From the NCBI GenBank assembly GCA_015143295.1, contig CM026565.1:25180052-25244051 (forward strand): a stretch of 64,000 nucleotides of DNA, given 5' to 3'. Source of the DNA: Tetracentron sinense. Its lineage: Eukaryota; Streptophyta; Magnoliopsida; Trochodendrales; Trochodendraceae. The position numbers and the translations under genes are program-made. Of the stretch, positions 10,601 through 22,273 are shown piece by piece. The notes below the pieces were generated by a model. The model searched no databases, was not told the origin of the DNA, and saw nothing but the letters and a program-made list of their open reading frames with translations. Positions within the stretch are counted from its first letter, which is position 1. Every line of letters begins with the position of its first letter.

Positions 10601-13600
10601 TCTAGGGATTGTCTCCTTCCTTTGCCTTCGTAGTCCAGGCTTTCACTTTAAGTGGGATTGACAGAGTGTGGACTGTGGGAGCTCTCAGAGAAAGCTCTCA
10701 CAATCTTCCGACTGAGAGATTTATCAAATTTACGCTCCCTGGACTGTCAATCCACAAATTTTCCTTTTCATGCTCTCAACTGCTGTTAGAATTTGCAGAT
10801 TCAAGGAGAATTTATTGTTTTGTAGCGGGTTTTTTTTCCCCCGATTTGTAGCTGTTTTTTCAAACATTGCTCTTTATTTTCCTCCATTTGAGTTTATTTG
10901 CATTCTAGATGATGAATGGATTGAAAACTTTGTTTTATATTCAGCCAGGTTCAAGATTTTTTTGATTTGTGGTTCTGGTGCTTCTGTGCTTTTTATCCTC
11001 AACTGGTTCCTCTCAGGCCCTTTGCCGCTCTCTTGATGGAACTCGATGCTCAGTCATCGAAAGGCATCAACCAGGATATATCTCATCATGTCAGTTGGAC
11101 TATTGAATTTAATTTTACTCATTTGTTGTTTTTGGAGAGAAATCCTGGGTACTGACTTGGAGCCTTACGAACTCAAATATTTATGGGGATAAATGGTTCA
11201 GTTTGCAGTTTTTTGGCTAGATAACACACACACTATACTCACCCACCCAAACACACACACGCGGGTTCAGTTTGCAGTTTGTTACTGTCACAATGTGAAC
11301 TACCTTTTATTAGCAGGTCAGCAACACGGAAGTTTCTCAAAGTATAGGCCACCTATGGTGCTAAACTTAATGCTTTCAAAGATAGGAATGATAAACTAAT
11401 TCCGATACTATCTTGCATCAGCTTCTTCCGCTACAACTTCACATTCTCTTTTTCCTCTCAAAGATAGGAACCACTAGAAGGATTCATTCTCCTTATCACA
11501 TGAAAGGCTCATAAAAAAGAGGCTAGTTGATGCTTTCAAATTAAGCCAAAGATGTGCTAATTATGCATGTAACTTACATCTTATTCATGTCTTTGAAGGA
11601 AAATTGGTGGTCTGAAACTCATAAACCACGTCTTATATTTCTAAAATATTCATGTCTTTTAAGGACAATTAGTGTCCCGGATTCTTTATTTTTTGCTATG
11701 TCTGCCACCCTGTATTCAAATTCGACTTCAACACCAGTGTCTATGCAACATAGCTGCAATAAGATATCTGAATTTTTTGTTTCTATAGATTTACGAAAAC
11801 AATAACCCCAGATTCTTGATACTACCATGCATGTTTGTGATAGAACGTTTAGTAGATACAAAAAACCAAGATTCAAAAAATTTAGCTTTGTTCCTGATTA
11901 ACAATGTAAATCATGATCTTGTATATGTACCATACCTTCTCTACACCTTGATTGCAAGCATATATCAAAGCATCTGCAAGTGTAAGTCTGCCTTCGGCAT
12001 CTGTGTTATTCACCTGCAATAGAGAATGAAGTCAACAAACCATGCTGAAACTAAATATAAGATATTTTTGTGGAAGTTCAAAAAATAATCAAGTTCTTTA
12101 TGAAGGTCGGAACTTGGAAGGAAAACCTAAAGTAAACTAATATTCCACTGAAAATTAGTTTGTTAAGTGACATTGTAGGTACCAAGCAGTGCACTCATCC
12201 ACCAAATCTCAAAGAAGAAAACAAATATTGGTCACAGACAAAACTTCTAACTTTGTACTTCTTAGGCTTGAGAGCAGCAAGGTCACATATGCCAAATCTC
12301 AAGTGAACTTGCAAGAGAATGCATAATAATAGTAATAAAAAAGTCAGGAGTTGTGACCCTTGAGAGTTCACATTTTCACTTTGACTAATCATCCACAAGG
12401 AACCATATTTAAAGCATAACTAGGACATCCACTCCACCATTCTCGCATTTCCACGAACAAATTCGAAGCAGCCTCTAATAATCAAAGTATCAAACAAATA
12501 GAGATCATGCTTATATGGCAGGAACTCAATAAAAAACATTAAATCACTAACAGTATACATTACAGTCAAAGGCAGCACTTTCATCTATTCTGCCTTCCAA
12601 TCATTTCATTGGCCGATTAACATAAGTGTTTGAATGCAGGAGTGGCATAGTGTGGGGTCGGGTTGAAACCCAAATCAGATTAGAGTATGCCAACCCATAA
12701 ACTGCAAATGGGGTAGGTTATTAAGTTAAACCGGCTTGATCGAGCAATGCAGCCTAAATCAAAATCGAGTTGGGTAATTCAACCTGGGAGCGGATTGGAA
12801 GTTGTAACTGAGCGGGTTTGGGAAGGATGACAGATAGGGTCAAGGATTGTCAGCCCTGATTGGGTGCATTCGGCAAGGAATAGAATATAACGAAAGCCCA
12901 AGAAAAAAGTACTCCCACGGTCTCTTTGATGGGCTCCGCATAAATTTTATTTTGGCAAGTACCTATGACAAAACAATTATATACCTATTTCAGGAGAAGA
13001 TTCCCTGATATAGGTAACATATGTCAAATAAACTTGATTCAACACGATATAATGAAGTATCCCATAAGATGAAGCCCCAGAATTCCCTTTCTAAAGAAAT
13101 ACCTCAATCGTCTTTCCATTTGAAGCTGTGACGATGTCCCCAGGTCTCATGCCCGTACCACTTATCATGTTCTCACAAGCCGCAACAATAAAATGGACCT
13201 GGAATACAAGACCCTTAACTATGTTCAGAAGCATGGCCATTATCACATTCAATTTCTCAAAAACAAAATAATACTTCTATGGATCAGTTAGCCTATTGGT
13301 CCCTATGAGATGAAGAACAACAACAATGAATGACTTGCCTCTACTCCTGGGGGTTTGATTTGACCAATGGCTTTTGCTGCACCTAGAACAGCTGCTGAAC
13401 CTCCCATATCAAACTTCATGAGTTCAATAAGACAGCCTGGTCCTGTCTTGATGTTGTAGCCACCACTGATAACATCAAGGATGAAAAAAAAAAATTCATG
13501 AGCCCATATGCCTTTGCTTTTATAAGTATCACTTCCATCTTGTAACAGATAAGAAAAGGAAATAGTTGCATAGTATGGAAAGAAACTTCATCCCTGCCTG

Positions 13601-15577
13601 TATATAGTGGACCATTGCACAATTGCAAAGGTCATCTGGGTAAATTTTTTAGGCAGAAGATCTCCTTGTTTAGACCCCACATATTGCCATGTGGATGCCT
13701 CATTTAGATTTAGGGATTCTTCCTGTCTTCCCATCTAAGAGAAACTACTCTTCATATTAACTATTCATTTTCTTTTCTTTTGTTAGGTGAGAACTGAAAA
13801 ACATACAAGGAAAGGGGTTCATTTAGAAACTATACAATTACCTGTCAAATGTTAATCCCTTTCCCACTAACCCCAACTTGGCTTTGATAGGCCCACTTGG
13901 GGGTTTATAACATAAATGGATGAAGTGAGGGGGGTTTGCAGATGCAGCAGCAACACCCAAATAAGAACCCATTTTCAATTCTTTGCATTTTTCCTCATCC
14001 AATATTGTTGCCGAGATAACATCACTATACATGGAAGCAATCTTTGAGGCCTCTTCTGCTAGTACACCTGACATATAAGAATCAAAAGATATAATCAACA
14101 ATAAGAAATCTCTCCAACTGGGGATCGAGAATCAAGAAATACAATAACGATAATGTTACGGCACACCAAAATTTCTCTCGCAAATTGAAATGTCCAGATT
14201 GATGAGTTGGTTCACAATAACAGTGATAGAAATGATGCAGATGGATTGTGTCATACATAGAGACCAAAAAAAAAAGGAAAATTAGAGCTCTTACGAACCA
14301 GGGGTGAGTACATTCGGAGGAGCATTAACAAGCTCTTTTCCCAAAATTACACCTGAGCAAACATCACCAGCGTACTTGAGCTTATTCTCTAGTTCAGGCC
14401 CAGTACCAAGACCAAGAATATCCACCGATTTCAGCGCCAACTTCTTCGACTCAGACTTAAACCTATTATCTTCATAAACCCCCAGCACAGTTCCTGCAAC
14501 CATAAATCAAACCATCCAAAAGTTCAACACATTTATTTCAATAAACATAAATTGAATTATCAACATCAATCTTAGAAACCACCAAACAAATACCAGTTGC
14601 TATTGCTGAAGCAGTACTAAGCTTTGAACCATTAGAGAGTCCATCCGAAGAAGCAAGTGCAATAGCCACATTACTAGCTTGAGAAGCCTTTGCTGCTGCT
14701 GCAACAGCCTCGCCGAGGCCCCGATAAGCAGAGGTAGCCGTGCACTGCCCAAGCCCAATCAAGCTTACCCTTTTTGAGCCCAACCCCGGAAGCCTAAGAA
14801 CCGTGGATTGCCCGGATTTCCCTGTGAAATCCTCCTCCGATGATGCTTGAGCCAACAAACCACCCAATTGGGTATCTAGCTTTCTCAAAATCGAGTTCTC
14901 AAACTTCGAATTCTCATCCTTGGCCATGTCTTTCTCTGTAACACCGACTGCAAGTATATCTCCTTTCCATTCCACCAAATCGATCTCTTTCGCGAAAAAT
15001 TCAATCTTTCGGGAATTTTCACAAACACATAGCACGCATTTACGATCAAAACGAAAAAAATGAAAAACCCCACAAGAAAAATGAAGAATTTAAATCAATA
15101 ACAATCGAATAAATCAAAAAATTCAATCTTTCGGGAATTTTCACAAACACATAGCACGCATTTACGATCAAAACGAAAAAAATGAAAAACCCCACAAGAA
15201 AAATGAAGAATTTAAATCAATAACAATCGAATAAATCAAAAAATTCAATCTTTCGGGAATTTTCACAAACACATAGCACGCATTTGCGATTTTTAAAAAA
15301 ATGAAAAATGAAAAACCCCCACCAAAAAATGAAAAATTTAAATCAAAGAAAAAGAAGGAGAGATATGAGATACCTTGGGGAGGTTGATGTTAGCAGGCTG
15401 GGTGAGGCCGAGAGTGGCGTAAGCGAGAGTGTGCGCCATGCGCAGACGGCGAGAAGAACGGAGAGGGGAAGGGAAGGGTATGCGAAGGATAGGGGAGGGG
15501 CGTAGTTTAGTGAGAATTAAAGAGGTGGAGGAAGAAACGAGAGAGGAGGCAAAAGAAACAACAATAGCAGTCGCCAT
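7662..15577 (-). CDS. LAP1: Leucine aminopeptidase, M17 family, ten exons
   Basis: Hexameric, two-metal aminopeptidase that removes N-terminal residues; Arabidopsis LAP1 also cleaves Cys-Gly in glutathione turnover. Exons: 15577-15374, 15005-14594, 14493-14299, 14067-13842, 13465-13339, 13198-13103, 12013-11936, 9376-9316, 9095-8908, 7790-7662; every phase agrees and the product is 571 residues, the length of tomato LAP-A. Residues seen: K340, D345, D365, D425 and E427 (metal), K352 and R429 (catalytic), in GKGLTFDSGG and NTDAEGRL. The C-end VEWVLKNSS resembles Arabidopsis LAP1. Residues 1-46 look like a transit peptide; Met47 opens MAHTLAY, which resembles the cytosolic LAP1 start, so dual targeting is possible. 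The intron after exon 5 uses a GC donor. A TATA box lies only 24 bp upstream of Met1. Confidence 0.95.
8085..8217. mobile_element. Short MITE in aminopeptidase intron 9
   Basis: About 132 bp. The ends AATGCTACGTCCACTTTCC and GGAAAGTGGACCTCACATT are inverted copies of each other and match the family at 3109-3590. Confidence 0.6.
10297..10374. repeat. Two-copy 39-bp direct repeat in aminopeptidase intron 7
   Basis: The stretch starting GACCTCAGCCTCCAGGAG is repeated with a 39-bp period (starts 10297 and 10336), almost identical. The rest of this 2.56-kb intron (9377-11935) shows no recognisable element or gene. Confidence 0.8.
15001..15360. repeat. 122-bp tandem repeat, about three copies, across the intron 1 acceptor of the aminopeptidase gene
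   Basis: Unit starts TCAATCTTTCGGGAATTTTC at 15001, 15123 and 15245 (exact 122-bp period). Copies 1 and 2 look identical; copy 3 is diverged and shortened. The unit includes the 3' splice site of intron 1 (CCCGAAAG on the minus strand), so the acceptor exists in up to three copies. Only the copy next to exon 2 keeps the coding frame. Confidence 0.9.
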
Positions 15578-15600
15578 TTTCGGTGCTGAAGTTTCCTTCT

Positions 15601-15607
15601 ATTTATA
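15601..15607 (-). promoter_or_regulatory. TATA box of the aminopeptidase gene
   Basis: CTATAAATAG on the minus strand, just 24 bp before the first ATG (15577). Typical TATA-to-start spacing would put transcription start at or just inside the first codon, which bears on start choice. Confidence 0.6.
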
Positions 15608-15863
15608 GAGATAAGATAAATTTTAAAATGGGAAAGATATGATGGAGGTGTCGACATCATCCACATAAGCATCTACCAATTAGGTGCTCTCAATGTCGAA
15701 AATTAGGCTTTTGTTTTTTGATTCGAGATATACGTTCACGCCACAACGCCGGTTACGTGTTAGTATCTGTTCAGTTAAAAGCAATACACTAGCGCCGGGA
15801 CAAACTGGTGCGTCCTTTCTTATCGATTCTCGTTTTTTTTTTTTTCTTTTATATTTGTATTTT

Positions 15864-17638
15864 GGGTAAATTACACTCACCTCTTTTTGCGGTTGGGTGA
15901 AATATCAAAAACCTCCTCTTTAATTTTCGAACTTACACTACCCTCCCCTCAACATTGGTTATCCGTAACAATTATATATCCATTCCCTTAAATTTACCGT
16001 TACTTTATGGATGGACTTTGATGATGTTATCATTTAAACATTTTAAAATAACTAAATTACTATTTTTCAACACAAGGTTAGTTAATATCAACTTACGGTT
16101 AATATATAGTTCCAAAATCAAGTATATATATACATATATATTTTTTTCCCCCCCTAAAAACCAATGTTGGATAGATGATCTCTAAGGGTGAGTGAATCTT
16201 AACCATAGTTAGTGGGTATTAAAAAGGACACATGGCGACTTATAAAAATCCTTTAACTATGGTTAAACATAATTAACCTAAGATTAAAAATTTATTTTTT
16301 TCTTAAAAGCAAAGTGAGATGGATTAATCCTAGGAGTGAGTGAATCTTAAGCACAATTAGTGAGTGTTAAAGGGGACACGAGGTGGCTTGTAGAGCCCCT
16401 TTTAATTGTGGTTAAGTATAATCAACCTAAGGTTTTTTTTCCTTCTAAAAATCAAGATTAAATGGATGAATCCTAGGGGTGAATGAATTTTAACCCTAGT
16501 TAGTGAGCATTAAAGGGGACACGTGGCGGCTTGTAGAGCTCATTTTAATTGTGGTTAAGCATAAGCAACCTAAGGTTTTTTTTTTTTTCTAAAAACCAAG
16601 ATTTGACAGATGAAACCTAAATAACCAGAGCGTAAAGTGGGTGCGAGAGCGTCAGATTTCAATTTAGGATATCGGGAGCGCCGATATATATACATAAAAT
16701 ATATATTGATGTTCTTGAAAATTACTTGTAAATGTAAATATATCTTTTTTAGTTTTTTAAACTTTAAGAGAAAATTGATACAATCATTCATAATTCAAAT
16801 TTTTCATCACAACAAACAAGATGACTATTGAATTATTAAATGTATCATTCTAAATTCAATTACAAGATCACTAATAATTAACAAATCTTAGATGAATCTT
16901 GTACCCTATAAAGAAAAATAACAAAATACACTTCATTTCACATGAAAAATTAGGATAAAAATAAAACTTTACACAAAAACCATACCTTTAAGTGAGAGCG
17001 AGATTTACAAAAGTTAAAATCGAGCTCCTGAGGCGAAAGCGAGGTTTGAGAGTGGGAGCGGGTAGCAGGTTAGGAGGTTTGAGTTATTAAGGGATGAACC
17101 CTAGGGGTGAGTGAGTTTTAACCATAGTTAGTGGGTGTTGAAAGGGACATGTGACTGCTTATAGAGATCCTTTAATTGTGGTTAAACATAATTAATCTAA
17201 GATTAATATTTTTATAATTTTTTCTATTAGCCAAGGTTAGATTAATGAATTCTATAGATGAATGAATCTTAACCACAGTTAGTGGGTGTTAAAAGGGACA
17301 CATGGCGGCTTGTAGAGCCCTCTTTAATTGCGATTAAGCTTAACCAACCTAAGGTTATTTTTTCCTAAAACTAAGGTTAGATGGATATACCCTAGGGGTG
17401 AGTAAATCTTAATCATAGTTAGTAGGTATTAAAAGGGACATGTGGCGACTTAGGAGTTTATGTTTTTCTTTGGTTGAGCTTTCAAACGGTAAATACTTGT
17501 TTCCTCGGAAAAATGATAATTTTAGTTAACAATGTTAATATTAAGAGTCTGACAAGGGAGGGCAACGTAATTTCATAAACTAGATGAGAGATTTCTGAAA
17601 TTTCACCAAACCTCAAGGGAGGTGAGTGTAATTTACCC
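15864..17638. mobile_element. DNA transposon with GGGTAAATTACACTCACC termini, carrying 142-bp repeats
   Basis: Inverted ends of about 55 bp, imperfect: the left begins GGGTAAATTACACTCACCTC and the right ends GGTGAGTGTAATTTACCC. There is no transposase. The interior is mostly two blocks of a ~142-bp repeat, separated by an AT-rich stretch (16620-17085). No target duplication can be fixed. A lone end of the same type is at 59488-59547, so the family is dispersed. Confidence 0.6.
16166..17460 (+). repeat. Tandem ~142-bp repeat, about six units in two blocks
   Basis: Unit core: CCTAGGGGTGAGTGAATCTT, then TTAACCAYAGTTA, a run like AAAGGGACACRTGGCG, then TAATTGTGGTTAA and AACCTAAGGTT plus a T-run. 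Units start near 16171, 16318, 16461, 17091, 17240 and 17379 (spacing about 140-149). The pair TTAACCACAGTTA / TAACTGTGGTTAA makes a ~13-bp dyad in each unit. The same unit recurs at 26322, 34085, 37840, 52740, 61050, 61640 and 62530, in both orientations. Confidence 0.8.
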
Positions 17639-17649
17639 TTATATTTATG

Positions 17650-18130
17650 TACTTTGTGGTGCACATGCAATGCACGTGAGAGGGCTTTGGATTTGCTCAG
17701 GCATCCACACTTCATCCGACACCTGACGATAAAAAGGGGAGAGATATCAAGGGGGGAGAAGTCAGAATCATTGGGAGAAAATGAAATGACTTCTCCCCCT
17801 TTTTATCACAAGGTGTTGGATGAAGTGTGGATGCCCGAGTGCCCAACTCAAGCGTCCACTAGAGCAAATCCGAATCTAAAGGAGAGAGAGAAGAGAGGGG
17901 GGGGGGGGGGGGGAGGGAAGGGGAGAGAAACTGGGAAGAGGAACCTTAGTGAAGGTATTTTGGGAAAAAAATTAAGAAATATTTTGGGTATAAAAACTTG
18001 AAGGACATTTTGTATTAAAAAAAATTATGAGAGACAATTGGTTATAAAAATAAGACCTAAGGATATTTTGGGAACCAAAAAACTTCAGGGGCATTTTGGG
18101 TATAACAAAAAAAAGGGGACAGCTGGAGCC
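17650..18130 (+). repeat. CACGTGAGAGAG-headed minisatellite, copy 1, split by a MULE-like MITE
   Basis: The head TGCACGTGAGAG lies near 17671. A foldback of about 195 bp (17683-17877, starting GGCTTTGGATTTGCTC) interrupts it. The purine-rich tract GAGAGAAACTGGGAAGAGGA, with a 17-G run at 17897-17913, then continues. Next come degenerate ~35-45-bp units built on GGACATTTTGGGTATAAAA. Related copies lie at 35850, 38330 (inverted) and 63620. Confidence 0.6.
17683..17877. mobile_element. MULE-like foldback MITE
   Basis: Near-palindrome: GGCATCCACACTTCATCC on the left and GGATGAAGTGTGGATGCC on the right, around the GATAAAAAGGGGAGA / CTCCCC core shared with 3180-3503. The left end GGCTTTGGATT equals the first 11 bp of the large MULE. 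Target duplication not clear. Confidence 0.55.
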
Positions 18131-18240
18131 TTGAAACTAAGTAAAATTTAGTCAACGTTTTGAACCCATTGTAATTAACTAAAATTTAAATTAAACATTT
18201 GAACCAAGGAAGGACCGCCCATCCTCATTATATAATGATG

Positions 18241-18287
<47 letters not shown>

Positions 18288-20390
18288 ACAAGTCATCCGG
18301 TTAACCTCAAAGTTAAATTAGTACACAGTGAGCCTCTCAATTACGAGATAGGATCACAACCAATTGCAATTGAATACATAGGCCTCACATGTTGATTTGA
18401 AGAAAAAAAAAACCAAAATTTAAATTTTCCGTCTTTTTCCCTTCAACCAATCTACATGTGTCATATATGCAATTGAATTCTTTTGAATACAATTGCTATG
18501 ATCTTATCTCTTCAACTACAACACTGAAACTCGAAACCCAGCCAATTGCCTTCAAAAAAAAATTATGTTTAACCGCTAGGGTTGATAAGGTAGACTTTTT
18601 TTAAAAAAAATTAGCACTTTAAAGTTTAAATTATTTCTCGGACCATAGATATACACTCAAATTGGTGTGGTTGTAAAAAGATTTTTTTTTTAAATTGCAT
18701 TTTTTTTTTCCTTAAAAGGATTCTACTTGTTTTTTGTATTTTTAAAAACATTTTATTTTTTATGTGTTTTGAGAGACACCAATTATCTTTGGGGGTTCGA
18801 AAAATATTTTTCAACATTTGACATTCAAACCCATTCATTTTTTATGAACACTTTTTTTTCAACACTATTTTTGGGAGAAATTAAACGTTTTTTAAAATTT
18901 CTATGTCAATGATTTTATAGATTTATCATGTTGTTATTTAATAAGTTTTACAAGTTTATTAGGTTGTTATTCAATAGTTTATGTATATGTTCTTTTAAGT
19001 TTTAAAGATGATTTAAACGTTACAAATGATTCAGGTTGCTATATCAATGATTTTTATAGGTTTATCATATTGTTACAGGTTTATTCAAGAGTTTGGTGAA
19101 TATATTCTTTAAATTATAAAGGTTCGGGTTTATGAACTTATTAATTGTTATTTAATTATTTCATAGGTTCATTAGATTGTTTTTCAATGAATTCCACAGG
19201 TTTATTAGGTTGGTATTGAATAAGTTTGATGTATATGTTATTTAAATTGTATGTTTGTGATAATTTTAATGCATTGACATTATTTGAGCATAGTCAGGTC
19301 TTGCGCTCTATCCTGTATGAATATTGGCTTGAGAATGAAAGTAAAATTAAGACAATTGTTGCTAGGCCCGCCCAAGCCCAAATATTGGAAAAAAAAGTGG
19401 TCAAAGCCCTACGAAGCTTGAAAATGGCTTTATTGAAATAGGTCTATTAAAGCCCTGGCCCGACCCGCAGTTAATAGGGCCGAACTCACGCCTTTCATTG
19501 AAGCCTGTATACAAATCGGACCGCAACAGGGATGGCCCAAACCCGGTCCGGCCTCTTGACACCCCTATTTTTGAGTTGGGTACCAATTTTCAATGTGGAT
19601 AAATCCCCATAGAAGCCAACCATAGATGGACAATGATTTATATCAAAAATAAATAAAATGTTAGACTATATATGACCCACATGTGGGTACAATTTTTTTT
19701 TCCTCGATAATGTTTATTTTTTTAATAATTAGGAATCTTGACAATAGGGGTATTGATATATATACATCTACACATGTCTGACTAGATATCCAATGTACAT
19801 GGGCTAAAGATTATGCCTGATCTGCTCACTATATAACCAAGAAAAAAAAATGTAAATGTTTGTGATTCATGGTATGAGTTTTATATACTACTATATAAAA
19901 TAAATGATAAATTGTTTCCATGTTGCTCACATGTATGGCTCATCATGATCCATAACCACAACCATCCATTCTAGTGATCGACTGACTGTACGGTATAGTT
20001 TATTAATGGTTACCTCAACCAACTTCATTTGCATCCCAATCTAAAGTGGCTGCAAATTTGCAATGGGTCGAGCTTGCTAGATGGGTTTTTAGGCCTGACC
20101 CAGGCTAGGCACTTAGGAGGCCCAATGGTTTGGGCTGCATTGGACTCGACATAATCCGAGATGAGTGGGTTCCAATTGGATTAGGCTTGGTTTCTTAAAA
20201 ATAATCATGGGCCAGGCTTGGGTCGAAATCTCAAAGTCATGTTGGGCTTATGCCATGTTATTGATTTTATTATAGCCTACTTCCAGAGGCTAATCTTGGG
20301 GCATGGGAGGACTCCACCAAGCCTATTAATACACCCAATGATATCAACAGGCCCATGGTTAAGTTCCCACTAAAAAGGAACGATTTAAAT
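18131..20390. other. Intergenic spacer, AT-rich, old TE remnants
   Basis: Holds an (AT)n tract at 18246-18284, a degenerate tandem repeat at about 18905-19255 (motif like AGGTTTATTAGGTTGTTATT recurring every ~50-90 bp), and two GC-richer remnants (19375-19565 ending TTGACACCCCTA, and 20040-20270 with GGGCCAGGCTTGGGTCG). Both resemble worn hAT-type non-autonomous elements. No gene seen. Confidence 0.45.
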
Positions 20391-21362
20391 TTGGAGCTTG
20401 GCTTTGGATTGTCTCTGGCGAAGCCAGAAAGCTTATCTCGGGGTTCCATAGAGCGTGTGACGCGTGGCCACGTTTTGGGCGCCAAACCGAAAACAGAAGA
20501 CGGAAGCCTGGGATCGTTAACGTTTGTTAACGTTTCAAAAAAATAATTTTTTATTCCTTTTGTTTTTGGGAATAGCGTACTCTGGTTGCCATGCTCAGAA
20601 TGAATGAACTGATGGGATTTTGGTCTTGGCTTTGGACTTGCCCGAGCTCAGGCGACCTTCTTCTTCAGTTCGAGGGTTTCCGGTAAGAAGGGTCAGTTCT
20701 TTTTGGCTTTGGATTGTTACCCGAAACGTCTTCACCTCTCCGGTAACCAAGGTTTTTGGCAACCAAGGTTTCGGCATTTGAGGATTTTTGGTTTTTTTGG
20801 TCACAATACAGACCAAAACCCCCAAATAAGCTTCCTTCTCCTTCAGGCTTCCTTCTACTTGTCATTCGGGTGCGGTTCCGGTTCAGTCCTCACGAGATAA
20901 GCTATTCGAGGGTTTCCGGTCACGTTTCTTCTCGGGGTCAGTTCAGTTCGAGGGTAGACGGCAACCAAGGGAACTTTCCGGCGATTGCATTTTTTTCCAA
21001 CCCCAAAAACCAGAGGCTGATTGAACCGGGTATCATACTTCACTTCTGCTACCCTGTAAATTTTTTTTCAAGGTTTTTTTGCCATGATTTACCTTATTTC
21101 CTTCATTCTTTTCTATTTGAGGGTTTGATTTGGGGTTTTTTTATCTGGGGGTTTTGACTTGGGGTTTGAAGGAAGGTTTCTTGTGCAAAATTGTTGGTGT
21201 TCTTTGGAATGTTGTAAATCGTTGAGAAAATAATGCAATGTTGTAAATCGCATTGGCTGTCCATTTTTTTTTTTTTTCCCATTTTTTCATCGAGCAAACT
21301 TTATCCTCTTAGAGGATCTGAGATTGTTATTTCAATATGATAAGGTTAATTTGTTGCATAGA

Positions 21363-21704
21363 GATAGCAGAGCACTAACTACATATATGGACAATATCCA
21401 GTTTCTAAAGTGGTTATGAGTGCCTACACAAGGATTCTTGCAAAAAAGTTCCCAACTTTCTGCATAAATTGTGTCTGTCCTGGTTTTGTCAAGACAGACA
21501 TTAATTTCAATACTGGGTATTTAACTGTTGAAGAAGGTGCAGAAAATCCTGTGAAATTGGCTTTATTGCCTGATGGGGGGCCTTCTGGTCTCTTCTTCGA
21601 TCGGACCGGAGTAACAACCTTTTGATGCGTGAGAAAATTGAACACGGTGGAAGCTCATCTGCTATCTTGCATTGTGTCTATATATGCAGTTAGTGCTCTG
21701 CTAC
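21363..21704. repeat. 27-bp inverted repeats flanking the captured dehydrogenase piece
   Basis: AGCAGAGCACTAACT followed by a TATATA-rich tail at about 21363-21391 is repeated in inverted form at 21678-21704 (three mismatches). The pair encloses the 234-bp dehydrogenase piece, so it looks like a small foldback element nested inside the MULE arm. The other arm carries the same structure (about 29556-29897). Confidence 0.7.
21392..21625 (+). pseudogene. Captured 3' exon piece of a short-chain dehydrogenase/reductase gene (left TIR)
   Basis: Open frame to the stop, with the stretches [45 protein letters not shown] and [14 protein letters not shown]. These match the C-terminal part of plant (+)-neomenthol dehydrogenase / salutaridine reductase-like SDRs. 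The piece begins at the catalytic Tyr-x-x-x-Lys motif and lacks the Rossmann NADPH-binding half, so it cannot be a working enzyme. It is the kind of gene piece Pack-MULEs acquire. An identical arrangement lies in the right TIR. Confidence 0.88.
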
Positions 21705-22273
21705 TTGCATTGTGTCTGTCTTATATAAGCTAATTATATATTCAGGTTTGTCCTTGTGTGACTAGTAAAGACTAAATTTCATTGTTATGCATGATATAGC
21801 CCAAACTGAATTTGGGTCCACTTTATCTGTTTATTTTGTTTTGAGTGATAGTACCTTGAGGAAAATTCAACACTAGTCTTGCCAATGCCACCGAAAACAT
21901 AGAGAATATTACCTCCATAATTAGTCTTCAGGACCTCAGATTTAGTAGTTAAGTGGAGTAAGAGATTATAATCTGTTTCATTTGTTATCCCCTTAACTTT
22001 TTCGGAATTAGAGAATAATTATGCTAAATTTAGAGATTTTTTCGTCATAATTTTTCACCAAATATAGCAGATCAAGATAAGTTTGTCTCTTCAAATGCTT
22101 TCCATTCGATTTAGCCGTCATTAATATTTTGTTTCCTTTAAATCGTGTTATTTGAATTTGGATTACAGAGTTGAAAATAAATGGGTGATATACTATATCT
22201 AATATGATCTTACCAGAGTCTCAAGTTCAGGGAAGAGCACAATACGCATTTCAGAGAGGCCGAATACATTGAC

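Larger units (their letters stand above)
20400..21923 (+). repeat. Left terminal inverted repeat of the MULE
   Basis: 1524 bp, matched by 29337-30858 in reverse. Within the first 30 bp is the dyad TCTGGC-GAA-GCCAGA. TTCGAGGGTTTCCGGT occurs at 20669-20684 and 20905-20920, with a variant (TTCGAGGGTAGACGG) at 20947-20961; these are candidate transposase-binding sites. The inner boundary is the point where CCTCCATAATTA stops matching the other arm. Confidence 0.92.

Noticed and set aside
20270-21157. Several overlapping frames in the left MULE arm
   Set aside because: All are mirrored exactly in the right arm as part of the TIR and show no domain; only the dehydrogenase piece further inside is recognisable.
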